Positions 51,683 through 59,879 of a stretch of 64,000 nucleotides of DNA are shown here, one piece after another (the stretch's first letter is position 1; every line of letters begins with the position of its first letter). Source of the stretch: Litoribacillus peritrichatus (GTDB taxonomy: Bacteria; Pseudomonadota; Gammaproteobacteria; Pseudomonadales; Litoribrevibacteraceae); the NCBI RefSeq assembly GCF_039537985.1, contig NZ_BAABBN010000017.1, forward strand, positions 62,001 to 126,000, written 5' to 3'. The notes below the pieces were generated by a model. The model worked only from the letters and a program-made list of their open reading frames with translations, had not been told where the DNA came from and made no database searches. The translations under genes and the position numbers were made by a program.

Positions 51683-51708
51683 TTTTTTTACCCGTCCAAG
51701 AATGTCTT

Positions 51709-51747
51709 AAAAGCCCTGTTATTTGCTTGTAAATAAAGGGCTTTTTT
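51709..51747 (+). terminator. Terminator after yicC
   Basis: AAAAGCCCT pairs with AGGGCTTTT, with the inner TTATTT/AAATAA also paired, followed by TTTTT. A long stable stem just past yicC; it may mark the boundary of the native locus. Confidence 0.8.
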
Positions 51748-51800
51748 ATTTACCCCGTCCAAATCGGTTTGCAGATGTCCGTTACCAGTTGCTGTTTAAG

Positions 51801-51996
51801 TGGTGGGCAAAATGGTGGGCAAGACCTGTTTTTTTGACTCAATAAGCAAAAAGTCAAGGTATCTGGTGAGCAGATTTTTGCATCTATCTCACCACCGCCT
51901 TATGCCATCTCCACTTATCGTGCTGCTTGCAGATTGTTCAATCACTCAACTATCGAACCAATCGATAAACAAACAGTGGTGGGCAATGGTGAGCAA
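51801..51996 (+). repeat. Five copies of TGGTGRGCAR upstream of the integrase
   Basis: The decamer occurs at 51801-51810, 51813-51822, 51864-51873, 51977-51986 and 51987-51996, all in the same orientation. The first pair is 12 bp apart and the last pair is directly adjacent. The array covers the 200 bp just before the integrase start. Short directly repeated sites beside the integrase are typical of arm-type binding sites of P4-like recombinases. Confidence 0.7.
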
Positions 51997-52033
51997 ATTT
52001 TAACGATTTCTTAGGAATATAGAGTAACAAACG

Positions 52034-53290
52034 ATGGCAAAACTAACCGCAACTCAGGTGCAGTCTTATGCTCGCACCGCAGCAGCAAATAAAAAATACA
52101 GTGATGGTAATGGCCTATATTTTTGCGTAAGAAAATCTGGCATGCCGTATTGGATGCTAAGGTATACCAGTCTAAACGGACGACGAGAAGCCACGCTCGG
52201 TCAATATCCAAGCATGACCTTAGCAGAGGCTCGACTTGAATCGTCTAAAATGCAGCTACAACTTCAGCAAGGTGAAGATCCATTAGCAATTCGCGCTATT
52301 GAAACCATCCCAGAGATCCAAAATGTCAGCCAGCTGTTTCAAGACTGGTATGCCAAAGATTTAAGTCGCCGGTTAAAGCACCCCAATATACCCAAACGTG
52401 TTTTTACCAAAGAGATTGCACCAGTGATTGGTCAACTCCATATCCAAGCAGTGCGGCCAACACATGTACGTGAAGTATTGGAACGCATTCGAGAAAGTAA
52501 CCGCCCTACCATAGCCAACGATACCTTAATGTACATGAAGCAGCTGTTTCGGCATGCGATAAAGCTCGACTTAACCCTGAACAACCCAGCCGCAGCATTT
52601 ACCGTGGACGATGCCGGTGGCGTGGAGTCCAGTAAAGACAGGATGCTTAGCAAAGAGGAAATTCACTACGCCTTTAGCGTGTTTCATACCCATATCAATA
52701 GCTTTGGCCGCGACAACTACCTCGCTTGCTGCCTGTTTTTGGTGTTGGGCGTGCGCAAAAGCGAATTGTGCGAAGCCATGTGGCGTGAAATGGATTTAAC
52801 CACGGGCGTATGGGACCTACCCAAGGAACGAAGTAAAACTGGCGTCCCAATCAGCATTCCCTTACCACGCCAAGCTATTGCCTGGTTTAACGAGTTGCAA
52901 ATCCGCGCTTGTGGCTCGCCTTATGTTTTCCCAGCCAGACGAGCAAGCCATCGTCCACATATGGGGCCAGATACGCTAAACCGGGCCATTTCTAAACTCT
53001 TTGGTCGCGAGCCTGGGCGCAAAAAACAGCCTCCCAACAAAATGGGCAAACTTGAACACTTCACCGTACACGATTTGCGCCGCACCTTTCGCAGCCTTGC
53101 CGCCTGTTTAGGCATTGCAGGCAACGTGGCCGAACGCTGTCTTAACCATAAGCTAAAAGGCGTTGAGGGCATCTACGACCGCCACGATTACTTTGAAGAG
53201 CGCCGAATTGCCCATCAAACCGTGGCTGATGTGGTTGAACCACTGGTGAACTTTGAGCCACATTCGCAACAGCACGCAGGAGGGCGTTAA
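52034..53290 (+). CDS. P4-type tyrosine integrase (DUF4102 N-terminus)
   Basis: 418 residues. Residues 1 to about 80 are the arm-binding DUF4102 domain (KYSDGNGLYFCVRKSGMPYW, LGQYPSMTLAEAR). The core-binding helices follow, then the catalytic domain (about 205-400) with the recombinase residues Arg (in VLGVRKSELCE), His-x-x-Arg (VHDLRRTFRSLA) and the nucleophile Tyr (EGIYDRHDYFEERR; most likely the Tyr after GI). It is the only recombinase in the island and starts 352 bp after yicC. It presumably acts on the site at the 3' end of yicC. Confidence 0.95.
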   Translation: MAKLTATQVQSYARTAAANKKYSDGNGLYFCVRKSGMPYWMLRYTSLNGRREATLGQYPSMTLAEARLESSKMQLQLQQGEDPLAIRAIETIPEIQNVSQLFQDWYAKDLSRRLKHPNIPKRVFTKEIAPVIGQLHIQAVRPTHVREVLERIRESNRPTIANDTLMYMKQLFRHAIKLDLTLNNPAAAFTVDDAGGVESSKDRMLSKEEIHYAFSVFHTHINSFGRDNYLACCLFLVLGVRKSELCEAMWREMDLTTGVWDLPKERSKTGVPISIPLPRQAIAWFNELQIRACGSPYVFPARRASHRPHMGPDTLNRAISKLFGREPGRKKQPPNKMGKLEHFTVHDLRRTFRSLAACLGIAGNVAERCLNHKLKGVEGIYDRHDYFEERRIAHQTVADVVEPLVNFEPHSQQHAGGR

Positions 53291-53291
53291 C

Positions 53292-53630
53292 ATGCCATTT
53301 ATGATGCGACTTGCCCCCATTACCTTTCCAATCGCCATGCTGGCAGGCCTTGGTTGGTGTATTGGCATTGCCCTACTCGAACAGCCTTATGGTATAGGCT
53401 ACGCATTTACTCGGTATTGCCTGATGGTATTCGTGGTACTCGCTCCTTGGCTGACGCTAAAACTCACGTTCTACGTGATTGTCAGTCTAGGACGCAAACT
53501 GGGGCTCATCCCGCCTGCACGTCCAACGCACAGCTTGGGGTATGAAGAATCACTCTATTGGTTCAGAGTATTGGCCTTCTTCGATGGCAAACGCAGCCGC
53601 ATGCCGAAAAGGCCCATCAGGCGAAGCTAA
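53292..53630 (+). CDS. Small membrane protein linked to the integrase
   Basis: 112 residues from the ATG at 53292, which has AGGAGGG in front; the start follows the integrase stop by a single base, so the pair may be translationally coupled. Two hydrophobic segments are visible (about 8-27 and 38-60) before a basic tail ending KRSRMPKRPIRRS. No family was recognised. Possible roles include envelope anchoring or modulation of transfer; neither is visible. Confidence 0.6.
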   Translation: MPFMMRLAPITFPIAMLAGLGWCIGIALLEQPYGIGYAFTRYCLMVFVVLAPWLTLKLTFYVIVSLGRKLGLIPPARPTHSLGYEESLYWFRVLAFFDGKRSRMPKRPIRRS

Positions 53631-53764
53631 CAAGACAGCCAATTGCGCACTTACCGTGGGCAGTTGGGACAATGGGGCAACACTTGATATGCCGAGCTTT
53701 AGAGGGTGAATAAGAGGAAATTAAACTGCCCCAAGGAGTGGGGCAATCGGGGGCTATGCAAAGT

Positions 53765-54244
53765 TTATAATTGGGTTAAACGCTGCTTTGCAAGCGCCCA
53801 AGGTAAGCGACGACCAGCTTTTGCCATTTTATCGTAGGCAGCTTGAGCTTCTTCAACTGACAATACACCATGGGTGACGAGCTGCTCAACAACCCATAGC
53901 GTACCTTGAACTAATATCGCTTCTTTTTCAGCCGCCTTCCTAAGCGCCATATCCCCAGTTAGCAATGGACACTGTTCTTGTTTCGCCAACGCAAGTGCAA
54001 AGCAATCGTTCATGCTAGGGCCAGCATACTTTTGCCTCAGTTCAAATGAGTACATCATAGACTCAGGGCTTAACTCCCCCAACAACAACCCTAACTCGAG
54101 TAAATAGCCATGTTGATCGCTTAACTCCTCGTGGAATAACACATCTGGAACTTTGAACTGGTAAGGCAAATTGAAAAAGACGCCTAATAATTGGCCTTCT
54201 TCGAGATCAATGAGGATATTGGCATCACTGATCAACAAATACAT
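53765..54244 (-). CDS. PIN-domain protein, toxin-like
   Basis: 159 residues with the PIN ribonuclease-fold pattern: acidic residue in ISDANILIDLE (Asp8 region), NDCFALALAKQ and PLLTGDMALRKAA (last acidic site). PIN toxins cleave RNA, often tRNA or mRNA, and are neutralised by a partner. The ATG starts directly after the stop of the XRE-ImmA gene (no spacer), so the two are coupled and act as a pair. The closest type I recall is the DUF3368-like PIN paired with XRE-ImmA regulators. Confidence 0.75.
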   Translation of the reverse strand: MYLLISDANILIDLEEGQLLGVFFNLPYQFKVPDVLFHEELSDQHGYLLELGLLLGELSPESMMYSFELRQKYAGPSMNDCFALALAKQEQCPLLTGDMALRKAAEKEAILVQGTLWVVEQLVTHGVLSVEEAQAAYDKMAKAGRRLPWALAKQRLTQL

Positions 54245-55297
54245 TTAAACAGCCTCAGCCAACATTTGGCGCTGCTTATGCAATGCCATCACTGACATCT
54301 GTAACAGCTCAGCGGCTTTCGATTCACTAACAATTCCCTCTGCCAATGCACGATAAACCAACTGCTCAAACAATAATGTTTGTTCTTGTGGATAAGGGTT
54401 CCCAGGCTCTTGCTTTCGCCAACCGTTTTTTGAGAACTGTATAAATATTTGGCGTTTTTTCTCTTCGGTGATCACACCAAGGTCGGCACTGCGATACAAA
54501 CAAGCTGCCATGCTTAAGCCATATTCGTGTTTCAGGAAATATAGCTCTTTGGGGTCTACGTTCGAACGTCGCTCTCCTAGATGCTGAAAAAGGCCAACTT
54601 CGGGCAGTAAAAACGCAGAAGCAAAGCGGTTGCAGGCCATCTCTTCGTCAAGGGATTCATCGAGTAAGCCATGTAAAACAAGGTGGCCAAGCTCATGCGC
54701 CAATGTGAACCGCTGGCGGCAACCAGGCCAATGAGAAGACACAACAACAATTGGCTGCCCTGATATTTTGGCTTGTAACCCATCAAATTTATCGGCTTGG
54801 GGTACGTTACTGACAATCACCAGAATACCTTTAGACTCAAGCAAGTCGATTAAGTCTGGCAATGGATTCATACCTAACTGCCAATCAGTACGGACTTTGG
54901 CGGCAACCTGCTCTACTGCGTCTAAAGTGCTTACAACAGGAACGTCGGGCTGGTAGTTAAAACTCGCTATCGGGAAGTTTGGCCATACATTTTTAAGTGA
55001 TAACCAGCGTTCGGCTTGGTCAACCACATCAGACTCAATCTTCTTTAGCAACTTAGCTGAAGCTGAGGCTTTTTTACGATACTCCACCTCCCCCAAAGTC
55101 ACCTGTGCTGGGCGAAAGAAGTATTCAGTACGAACCGACAAAGCCGTCGCCAATTTAAGTAAGACCCCCGACGAAGGCATACTCTGGTCGTGCTCGTATT
55201 TCTTAACCATGTTGGCACTAATACCAACTTGCTCACCCAAGGCCTGCATCGACAGGCCAGCGGCTGCACGGGCTCGTTTTATGCGCTCTCCAATCAT
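54245..55297 (-). CDS. XRE helix-turn-helix with ImmA/IrrE metallopeptidase
   Basis: 350 residues. The N-terminal helix-turn-helix (about 3-60; AAGLSMQALGEQVGISANMVKKYE) is followed by an ImmA/IrrE-type zinc peptidase domain containing FTLAHELGHLVLHG, i.e. HExxH at His201-Glu202-His205. In phages and integrative elements such proteins cleave a partner repressor; with a downstream PIN gene they form a candidate toxin-antitoxin or stress-response module. The upstream control region is rich in GTTTGGC repeats. Confidence 0.88.
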   Translation of the reverse strand: MIGERIKRARAAAGLSMQALGEQVGISANMVKKYEHDQSMPSSGVLLKLATALSVRTEYFFRPAQVTLGEVEYRKKASASAKLLKKIESDVVDQAERWLSLKNVWPNFPIASFNYQPDVPVVSTLDAVEQVAAKVRTDWQLGMNPLPDLIDLLESKGILVIVSNVPQADKFDGLQAKISGQPIVVVSSHWPGCRQRFTLAHELGHLVLHGLLDESLDEEMACNRFASAFLLPEVGLFQHLGERRSNVDPKELYFLKHEYGLSMAACLYRSADLGVITEEKKRQIFIQFSKNGWRKQEPGNPYPQEQTLLFEQLVYRALAEGIVSESKAAELLQMSVMALHKQRQMLAEAV

Positions 55298-55339
55298 ACA
55301 GACCTCTGGTTTATAAAAACTAAAATTATTTTAAAAATA

Positions 55340-55690
55340 TAAACCAAGTTGGCGTTTTTGTCGATTGGTTTTACAGAGCAATCATTCGCGTGTTCGCGCA
55401 CACACTTCCCCATGCCTTTACCCCCATACGCCAAAACCACTATCCGTTTGGCTTTTGGATCGAAACGCCAAACAGGGAAATTAGCCCATTTACTGTTTGG
55501 CTTCTCGATTGAAATCCAACGCTGCTAAGCCTTGCCTGTACTGGCTCAAAGCAAGATTTGGCACTTTTTTCCCCCTAAACCAACCTCGGCATCAAAGTAC
55601 AAACCGTTTGATTTTTTAAACCCAGAATGCAAACGATCGTTTGGCGTCTCGATTTTTTTGCACTAGTTGAATGCCGCCAAACAGAGCCGC
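55340..55690. repeat. Iterated GTTTGGCKTYTCGATT repeats in a divergent intergenic region
   Basis: Two near-identical 16-mers, GTTTGGCTTCTCGATT (55495-55510) and GTTTGGCGTCTCGATT (55639-55654), stand beside an inverted copy (GATCGAAACGCCAAAC, 55458-55473) and partial copies at 55446 (GTTTGGCTTTTGGATC), about 55349 (GTTGGCGTTTTTGTCGATT) and 55676 (GCCAAACAG, inverted). They occupy a 540-bp gap upstream of both the minus-strand XRE-ImmA gene and the plus-strand unknown gene. No ORF of note lies here. They look like operator sites or a recombination/replication array. Confidence 0.6.
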
Positions 55691-55840
55691 ATTGGACGAT
55701 ATATTTCAATCAGTTAGCCGCGCACAGGTCATCATAAAAAACCGATTTGACAGGTGAGTTTGATGGCCATTTCTTTCATCTAATTCACCACCGCGTCTGC
55801 ACCCGACGACTGAAAATAGACGGCATGACGAACCAACAAG

Positions 55841-56539
55841 GTGATAAGTGACGTGTTATGGGCAAGTGCTAACGATTTGGATAGAGAATGGATACAGCAG
55901 GTGGTCGCTTTACTGGTTGGGCATGGCGCGTTTACCCTCTACCCCGCATTAAGCCAGTGCGAGAATGCTGCCGAACGCTTAACCCGTTGGTTGACCTATC
56001 AGTTACCGCGCATTAAAAAAGCGCATCCAGGCTGCCCCATTCACCAATGGCTGAACAGCATTGGCGCGCAAGAGATCGTAGAAAAATGGCAGCACCCCGA
56101 ACAATGGCCAAACCTGTATTGGCTACCTTTACCTGAGGTTGAAGGCCACGCGCAAGGCGGGTTGGTTGTGTTACCGGCACATTTGTTACCTACATATAGT
56201 GATGGCACGATTCAAACCAACACATTGCACGCAAACACACCGGCCAACGCCCGTATTTTTTGGTGCATTACGCCTTTATCTAAAACAGGAAAGCGCGCTA
56301 CCTTGCACCCCAAACAGCAAAACCGCGCCTTTTGCCTGCCCAGTACGCCAGAACAAATAGGAAAATCGTGCACGGGGTTATTAGTGAGCGGTTTAAGAAA
56401 AGAAAGCCAAAAACAAAACTGCAACGTGATCAGTCACCAGTTAAACTTAGCGCTGCTGCACCACCTTTGTGGGCCGGAGAATGATGTGTGGATGAAAGCG
56501 AGTTTGGGTACCGTAACTCATTACGGTACCAAAAATTAG
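55841..56539 (+). CDS. Island protein of unknown function
   Basis: 232 residues. The start is uncertain: GTG at 55841, or GTG at 55853, both with weak ribosome-binding sequence. No signal peptide or membrane segment. Visible are an N-terminal helical region rich in Trp and Gln, VEGHAQGGLVVLPAHLLPTY in the middle, and a basic Cys-containing stretch (RAFCLPSTPEQIGKSCTGLL). No domain recognised. It is alone on its strand in the island between the repeat region and the half-HsdS. Confidence 0.55.
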   Translation: MISDVLWASANDLDREWIQQVVALLVGHGAFTLYPALSQCENAAERLTRWLTYQLPRIKKAHPGCPIHQWLNSIGAQEIVEKWQHPEQWPNLYWLPLPEVEGHAQGGLVVLPAHLLPTYSDGTIQTNTLHANTPANARIFWCITPLSKTGKRATLHPKQQNRAFCLPSTPEQIGKSCTGLLVSGLRKESQKQNCNVISHQLNLALLHHLCGPENDVWMKASLGTVTHYGTKN

Positions 56540-56784
56540 AAGCCTGAAAAAAGAGTAACCCCTCACAGGGCGCTGATCTAAAGGGTAGCGGGAGGGGTGT
56601 TGTTGGTGCGATTTTAAGATCAAAAGTATCAAATAGCTCGATGTTTTTGGCTAGAGCGTTCTCTGTTAGGTTTTTACTTGGGCTTCACCTTTAAATTATT
56701 CGGAATTTCCAGATGGTTGCGTTTTGTACAGCTCTACCAGCTTGATTATATGTCTCTTAATATTTAACTCTTTTTTATCAGCAA

Positions 56785-56855
56785 GATACCTGGTGCCGAC
56801 ATAAATGTCGGTACCAGACAACGACCACTCTTCCCTCTCAATACAGCCAGGTATC
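56785..56855. repeat. Nested inverted repeats before the half-HsdS gene
   Basis: An inner stem CTGGTGCCGACAT (56790-56802) pairs with ATGTCGGTACCAG (56805-56817) over 13 bp with one G-U pair and a 2-base loop. Separately, GATACCTGG (56785-56793) pairs with CCAGGTATC (56847-56855), so the two pairings compete. The rest of 56540-57006 holds a weak ACCCCTC/GAGGGGT pairing and nothing else obvious. Confidence 0.5.
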
Positions 56856-57006
56856 TGGTCAATTCAAGCATTTCCAAACGCCACTCAAAAAACGTAAATT
56901 TACAGTAACGACGTTTTTGCAAAATATATAGTTGACAGCTTATGAATCTCAGCTTAAGCTTATTCACAAGTTGCAGAAACGCCATTACAACGCATTTGAG
57001 GTGACA

Positions 57007-57585
57007 ATGAAAGTTAATTTGAAAAAAATTGCCTCTGTACAGATGGGACACTCTTTTAGGTCAAAGCTTGAGCCTGACGCTAATGGAAATATCTCTGTTA
57101 TTCAGATGAAGGATCTTACTGAAGATAACCGAGTTAATGCCCAAGAGCTAGTGCAGATTGCAATGCAGGACTTAAAGGATCATCACAGAGTTAAACATAA
57201 CGACTTAGCATTTCGCTCTAGAGGTCAAACTAATACGGCAGCATTGATTGACCAAGAGTTGAGCGATGCTGTTATCGCTGCGCCACTGTTGCGAATTCGG
57301 GTTGAAAGTGATTCGGTTATGCCAGCGTATCTATGCTGGTTTATTAATCAACCTACTTCACAAGCAGTATTGCAAAGTAAGGCAACAGGCACGGCGGTAA
57401 GAATGATTGGTAAACCTGCACTTGAGGATCTGGAGATAGTAGTCCCTAGTCTCGATGTGCAGAAAAAGATCATTGAGATTTACCAATTATCCATTAACGA
57501 ACAGAAGCTAATGAATGCATTAGCAAAGAAAAAGGAGGTGTTAACTGACGCAATATTAATGAATTTAGCAATGAATACCCAGTAA
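57007..57585 (+). CDS. Lone half-HsdS, type I specificity-subunit-like protein
   Basis: 192 residues from the ATG at 57007 (GAGGTG upstream); an earlier start at 56932 would add 25 non-typical residues. It contains one target-recognition domain and one conserved helical spacer (ALEDLEIVVPSLDVQKKIIEIYQL, then NALAKKKEVLTDAILMNLA), i.e. half of a normal HsdS. The frame ends cleanly. It stands 660 bp before hsdM with two small genes in between. Half-subunits can dimerise with each other or with an HsdM, so this may give a second specificity to the nearby modification enzyme; a remnant of an ancient full HsdS is the alternative. Confidence 0.7.
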   Translation: MKVNLKKIASVQMGHSFRSKLEPDANGNISVIQMKDLTEDNRVNAQELVQIAMQDLKDHHRVKHNDLAFRSRGQTNTAALIDQELSDAVIAAPLLRIRVESDSVMPAYLCWFINQPTSQAVLQSKATGTAVRMIGKPALEDLEIVVPSLDVQKKIIEIYQLSINEQKLMNALAKKKEVLTDAILMNLAMNTQ

Positions 57586-57600
57586 TGACAGTTACTGGGT
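57577..57600 (+). terminator. Hairpin at the end of the half-HsdS gene
   Basis: ACCCAGTAA-TGACAG-TTACTGGGT, a 9-bp perfect stem that includes the stop codon, followed by TTTAG. A weak terminator or stabiliser. Confidence 0.45.
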
Positions 57601-57679
57601 TTAGACAAGCCGAAAGTGTGACAGCACTTTTAGCAAAACTTTAATCCACGTTTCATTTCAAAAAACAGGAGCCGAAATT

Positions 57680-57925
57680 ATGGCAAAGAATACATCATCA
57701 AGCAAGGGCAATACCCGACATGTCGTACCACATCCTGATGGATGGGCAAACAAAAAAGGCGGTGCCGAACGCGCTTCAAGTGTACACAGCACCAAACGAG
57801 AGGCCGAGGCTGCGGCGCGCGAGCAAAGTAAGCGCGAAGGTTCTGAGCTTGTTGTACATGGCAAAGACGGCCAGATACAACGCAAAGATAGCCACGGTAA
57901 CGACCCAAAAGACATTAAAGGATAG
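57680..57925 (+). CDS. DUF2188-like small protein
   Basis: 81 residues, hydrophilic and basic: GNTRHVVPHPDGWANKKGGA at the start (a DUF2188 hallmark is the short HVVP..GW..K..GA pattern) and ELVVHGKDGQIQRKDSHGND at the end. The fold is small alpha/beta and its function is unknown; such proteins are common in islands and stress-regulated gene sets. CAGGAG precedes the ATG at nine bases. It stands 8 bp upstream of the next small gene, in the same probable transcript. Confidence 0.7.
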   Translation: MAKNTSSSKGNTRHVVPHPDGWANKKGGAERASSVHSTKREAEAAAREQSKREGSELVVHGKDGQIQRKDSHGNDPKDIKG

Positions 57926-57933
57926 GAGCCCTT

Positions 57934-58164
57934 ATGAGTGATGAATACAAAAAGAAAATAGGTGTACCCGAGTCGCATACCCTCAACATCGTAAGTAGTC
58001 AGTGGTCGCAACGAAAAGGCCAAGACACTGATACCTATGAATGTGAAGAGCTAAACGAGCAAGGTGAAGTCATTGCACGGTACACCATAAAGGACAGTAC
58101 ATCGATTTACCCTCCATTTGGGCGGTCGATTACCTGGACTCAATCAGCCGTACTCGATTCTTAA
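57934..58164 (+). CDS. Small protein of unknown function, 76 residues
   Basis: 76 residues, hydrophilic, with SQWSQRKGQDTDTYECEELNE in the centre and a hydroxyl-rich C-terminus (YTIKDSTSIYPPFGRSITWT). No signal or membrane segment. It is 8 bp downstream of the DUF2188-like gene and 80 bp upstream of hsdM. Its expected beta-rich fold might bind the restriction complex, but nothing proves that. No family was recognised. Confidence 0.6.
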   Translation: MSDEYKKKIGVPESHTLNIVSSQWSQRKGQDTDTYECEELNEQGEVIARYTIKDSTSIYPPFGRSITWTQSAVLDS

Positions 58165-58181
58165 CCTTTTAACTTACAGCT

Positions 58182-58213
58182 AGCGGGGCGCTATCGGTAT
58201 AGCCTGCCCCGCT
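58182..58213 (+). terminator. Terminator-like hairpin before hsdM
   Basis: AGCGGGG pairs with CCCCGCT, with inner CTAT/ATAG, followed by TTATG. Probably ends the two-gene unit before the restriction operon. Confidence 0.5.
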
Positions 58214-58244
58214 TTATGACACTGACCAGATTTGAGGAATTTAT

Positions 58245-59879
58245 ATGACTAAAGATATGAACGACAAGATTCAACAAAAAGACATCAACAATGCAGCATG
58301 GGCTGCATGCGATACTTTCCGTGGCGCGGTAGACCCTGCGCAATACAAAGACTACATCCTAGTAATGCTGTTCGTAAAATACATCTCCGATGTATGGAAT
58401 GACCACTACGCAGAATATAAAAAGCAGTACGGTGACGACGACGTCCGTATCAGACGTAAGCTTGAGCGCGAGCGTTTTGTACTGCCAATAGTAGAACTCA
58501 CAGAAGAAGTAGAAGACAAAGCAACCAAAGAGAAGAAAACCGTTGTTACCGACACTTTTTTGGCCAACTACTATTCATTGTTAGAGCGTAAAAACGAACC
58601 CAACATTGGCGAGCTGATCAACATTGTTTTAGAGCATATTGAAACCGCGAACAAAGCCAAGTTAGAAGGCGTATTCCGTAACATCGACTTCAACAGCGAA
58701 GCCAACTTGGGCAAAACCAAAGACCGCAACCGCCGCCTAAAAACCTTGCTGGATGACTTCAACAAGCCCGCACTCGACATGAGCCCGTCGCGCGTGTCTG
58801 AAGATGTGATTGGTAATACCTACATCTACCTTATTGAGCGCTTTGGCTCCGATGCAGGTAAAAAAGCCGGTGAATTCTATACCCCTCATAAAGTCTCTGA
58901 GCTGGTTGCGCGTCTGTCTGCACCAAAATCGGGGGCGCGTATTTGTGACCCTGCCTGTGGTTCAGCCGGTTTATTGATTGAAGCTGCGCGCCAAGTGGGC
59001 GACCGCAATTACTCACTCTATGGCATGGAAGTCAACGGCAGTACTTGGGCGCTGGCGCGTATGAATATGTTCTTGCACGGCTCTGACTCTGCCCGTATCG
59101 AATGGTGTAACACTCTCACCTCTCCAGCGTTGGTCGAAAATGACAGACTGATGAAGTTTGATAACGTGGTTGCCAACCCACCGTTTTCACTCGACAAATG
59201 GGGTTCAGAAGACGTTGAATCTGACAGATACAACCGCTACTGGCGCGGGCTACCACCTAAATCAAAGGCCGACTTTGCCTTTATCAGCCACATGGTTGAA
59301 GCCGCCGTTGAAAAAGAAGGTCGTATTGCCGTAGTAGTCCCTCATGGCGTGCTGTTTAGAGGCGCAGCCGAAGGTCGTATTCGTCAACAACTGATTGAAG
59401 AAAACCTACTGGATGCCGTCATCGGTTTACCAGGTAACTTGTTCCCAAGTACCGGCATTCCCGTGGCAATCCTGATATTTGACCGCTCCCGTGAAAAAGG
59501 CGGTGCCAATGAAAACCGCAAAGACGTGCTGTTTGTTGATGCCAGCGGTAAAGATCATTACCAAGCAGGGAAAAACCAAAACATCCTGCTGGATGAACAC
59601 CTAGACAAAATTGTTGCAGCGGTAACGGCCCGTGAAGAGGTAGAAAAATACGCCCATTTAGCCACCTTTGACGAGATCAAAGAGAACGACTTTAACCTGA
59701 ATATCCCGCGCTACGTCGACACCTTCGAAGAGGAAGTTGAGGTCGATATTGTCGCCGTGCAAGCTGAGATCACCACCCTTGAAAGCGAACTTGCTGATGT
59801 TCGCAGCAAAATGGCAGCACTGTTAAAGGATATCGTGCCTAACGAGGCGCAAAGCAACACAACGGAGGTGGCTGAATGA
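58245..59879 (+). CDS. hsdM: Type I restriction-modification methyltransferase subunit HsdM
   Basis: 544 residues. The N-terminal helical domain is followed by the N6-adenine methyltransferase fold: AdoMet-binding DPACGSAGLLIEA (about 225; the usual GSG is GSA here) and the catalytic VANPPFSLDKWG (about 307; NPPF). A C-terminal coiled coil (about 500-530) docks with HsdS. GAGGAA precedes the ATG. It starts the hsdM-ORF38-dinD-hsdS-hsdR operon, all joined by 4-bp ATGA overlaps. It methylates adenine within the site set by HsdS. Confidence 0.95.
   Translation: MTKDMNDKIQQKDINNAAWAACDTFRGAVDPAQYKDYILVMLFVKYISDVWNDHYAEYKKQYGDDDVRIRRKLERERFVLPIVELTEEVEDKATKEKKTVVTDTFLANYYSLLERKNEPNIGELINIVLEHIETANKAKLEGVFRNIDFNSEANLGKTKDRNRRLKTLLDDFNKPALDMSPSRVSEDVIGNTYIYLIERFGSDAGKKAGEFYTPHKVSELVARLSAPKSGARICDPACGSAGLLIEAARQVGDRNYSLYGMEVNGSTWALARMNMFLHGSDSARIEWCNTLTSPALVENDRLMKFDNVVANPPFSLDKWGSEDVESDRYNRYWRGLPPKSKADFAFISHMVEAAVEKEGRIAVVVPHGVLFRGAAEGRIRQQLIEENLLDAVIGLPGNLFPSTGIPVAILIFDRSREKGGANENRKDVLFVDASGKDHYQAGKNQNILLDEHLDKIVAAVTAREEVEKYAHLATFDEIKENDFNLNIPRYVDTFEEEVEVDIVAVQAEITTLESELADVRSKMAALLKDIVPNEAQSNTTEVAE

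Noticed and set aside
51691..51764. Repeated CCCGTCCAA after yicC as an attachment-site duplication
   Set aside because: It is only nine bases, close together on the same side of the integrase, and no second copy at an island end is visible.
55340..55690. CRISPR array
   Set aside because: The repeats vary in spacing and orientation, with no uniform spacers and no cas genes nearby.
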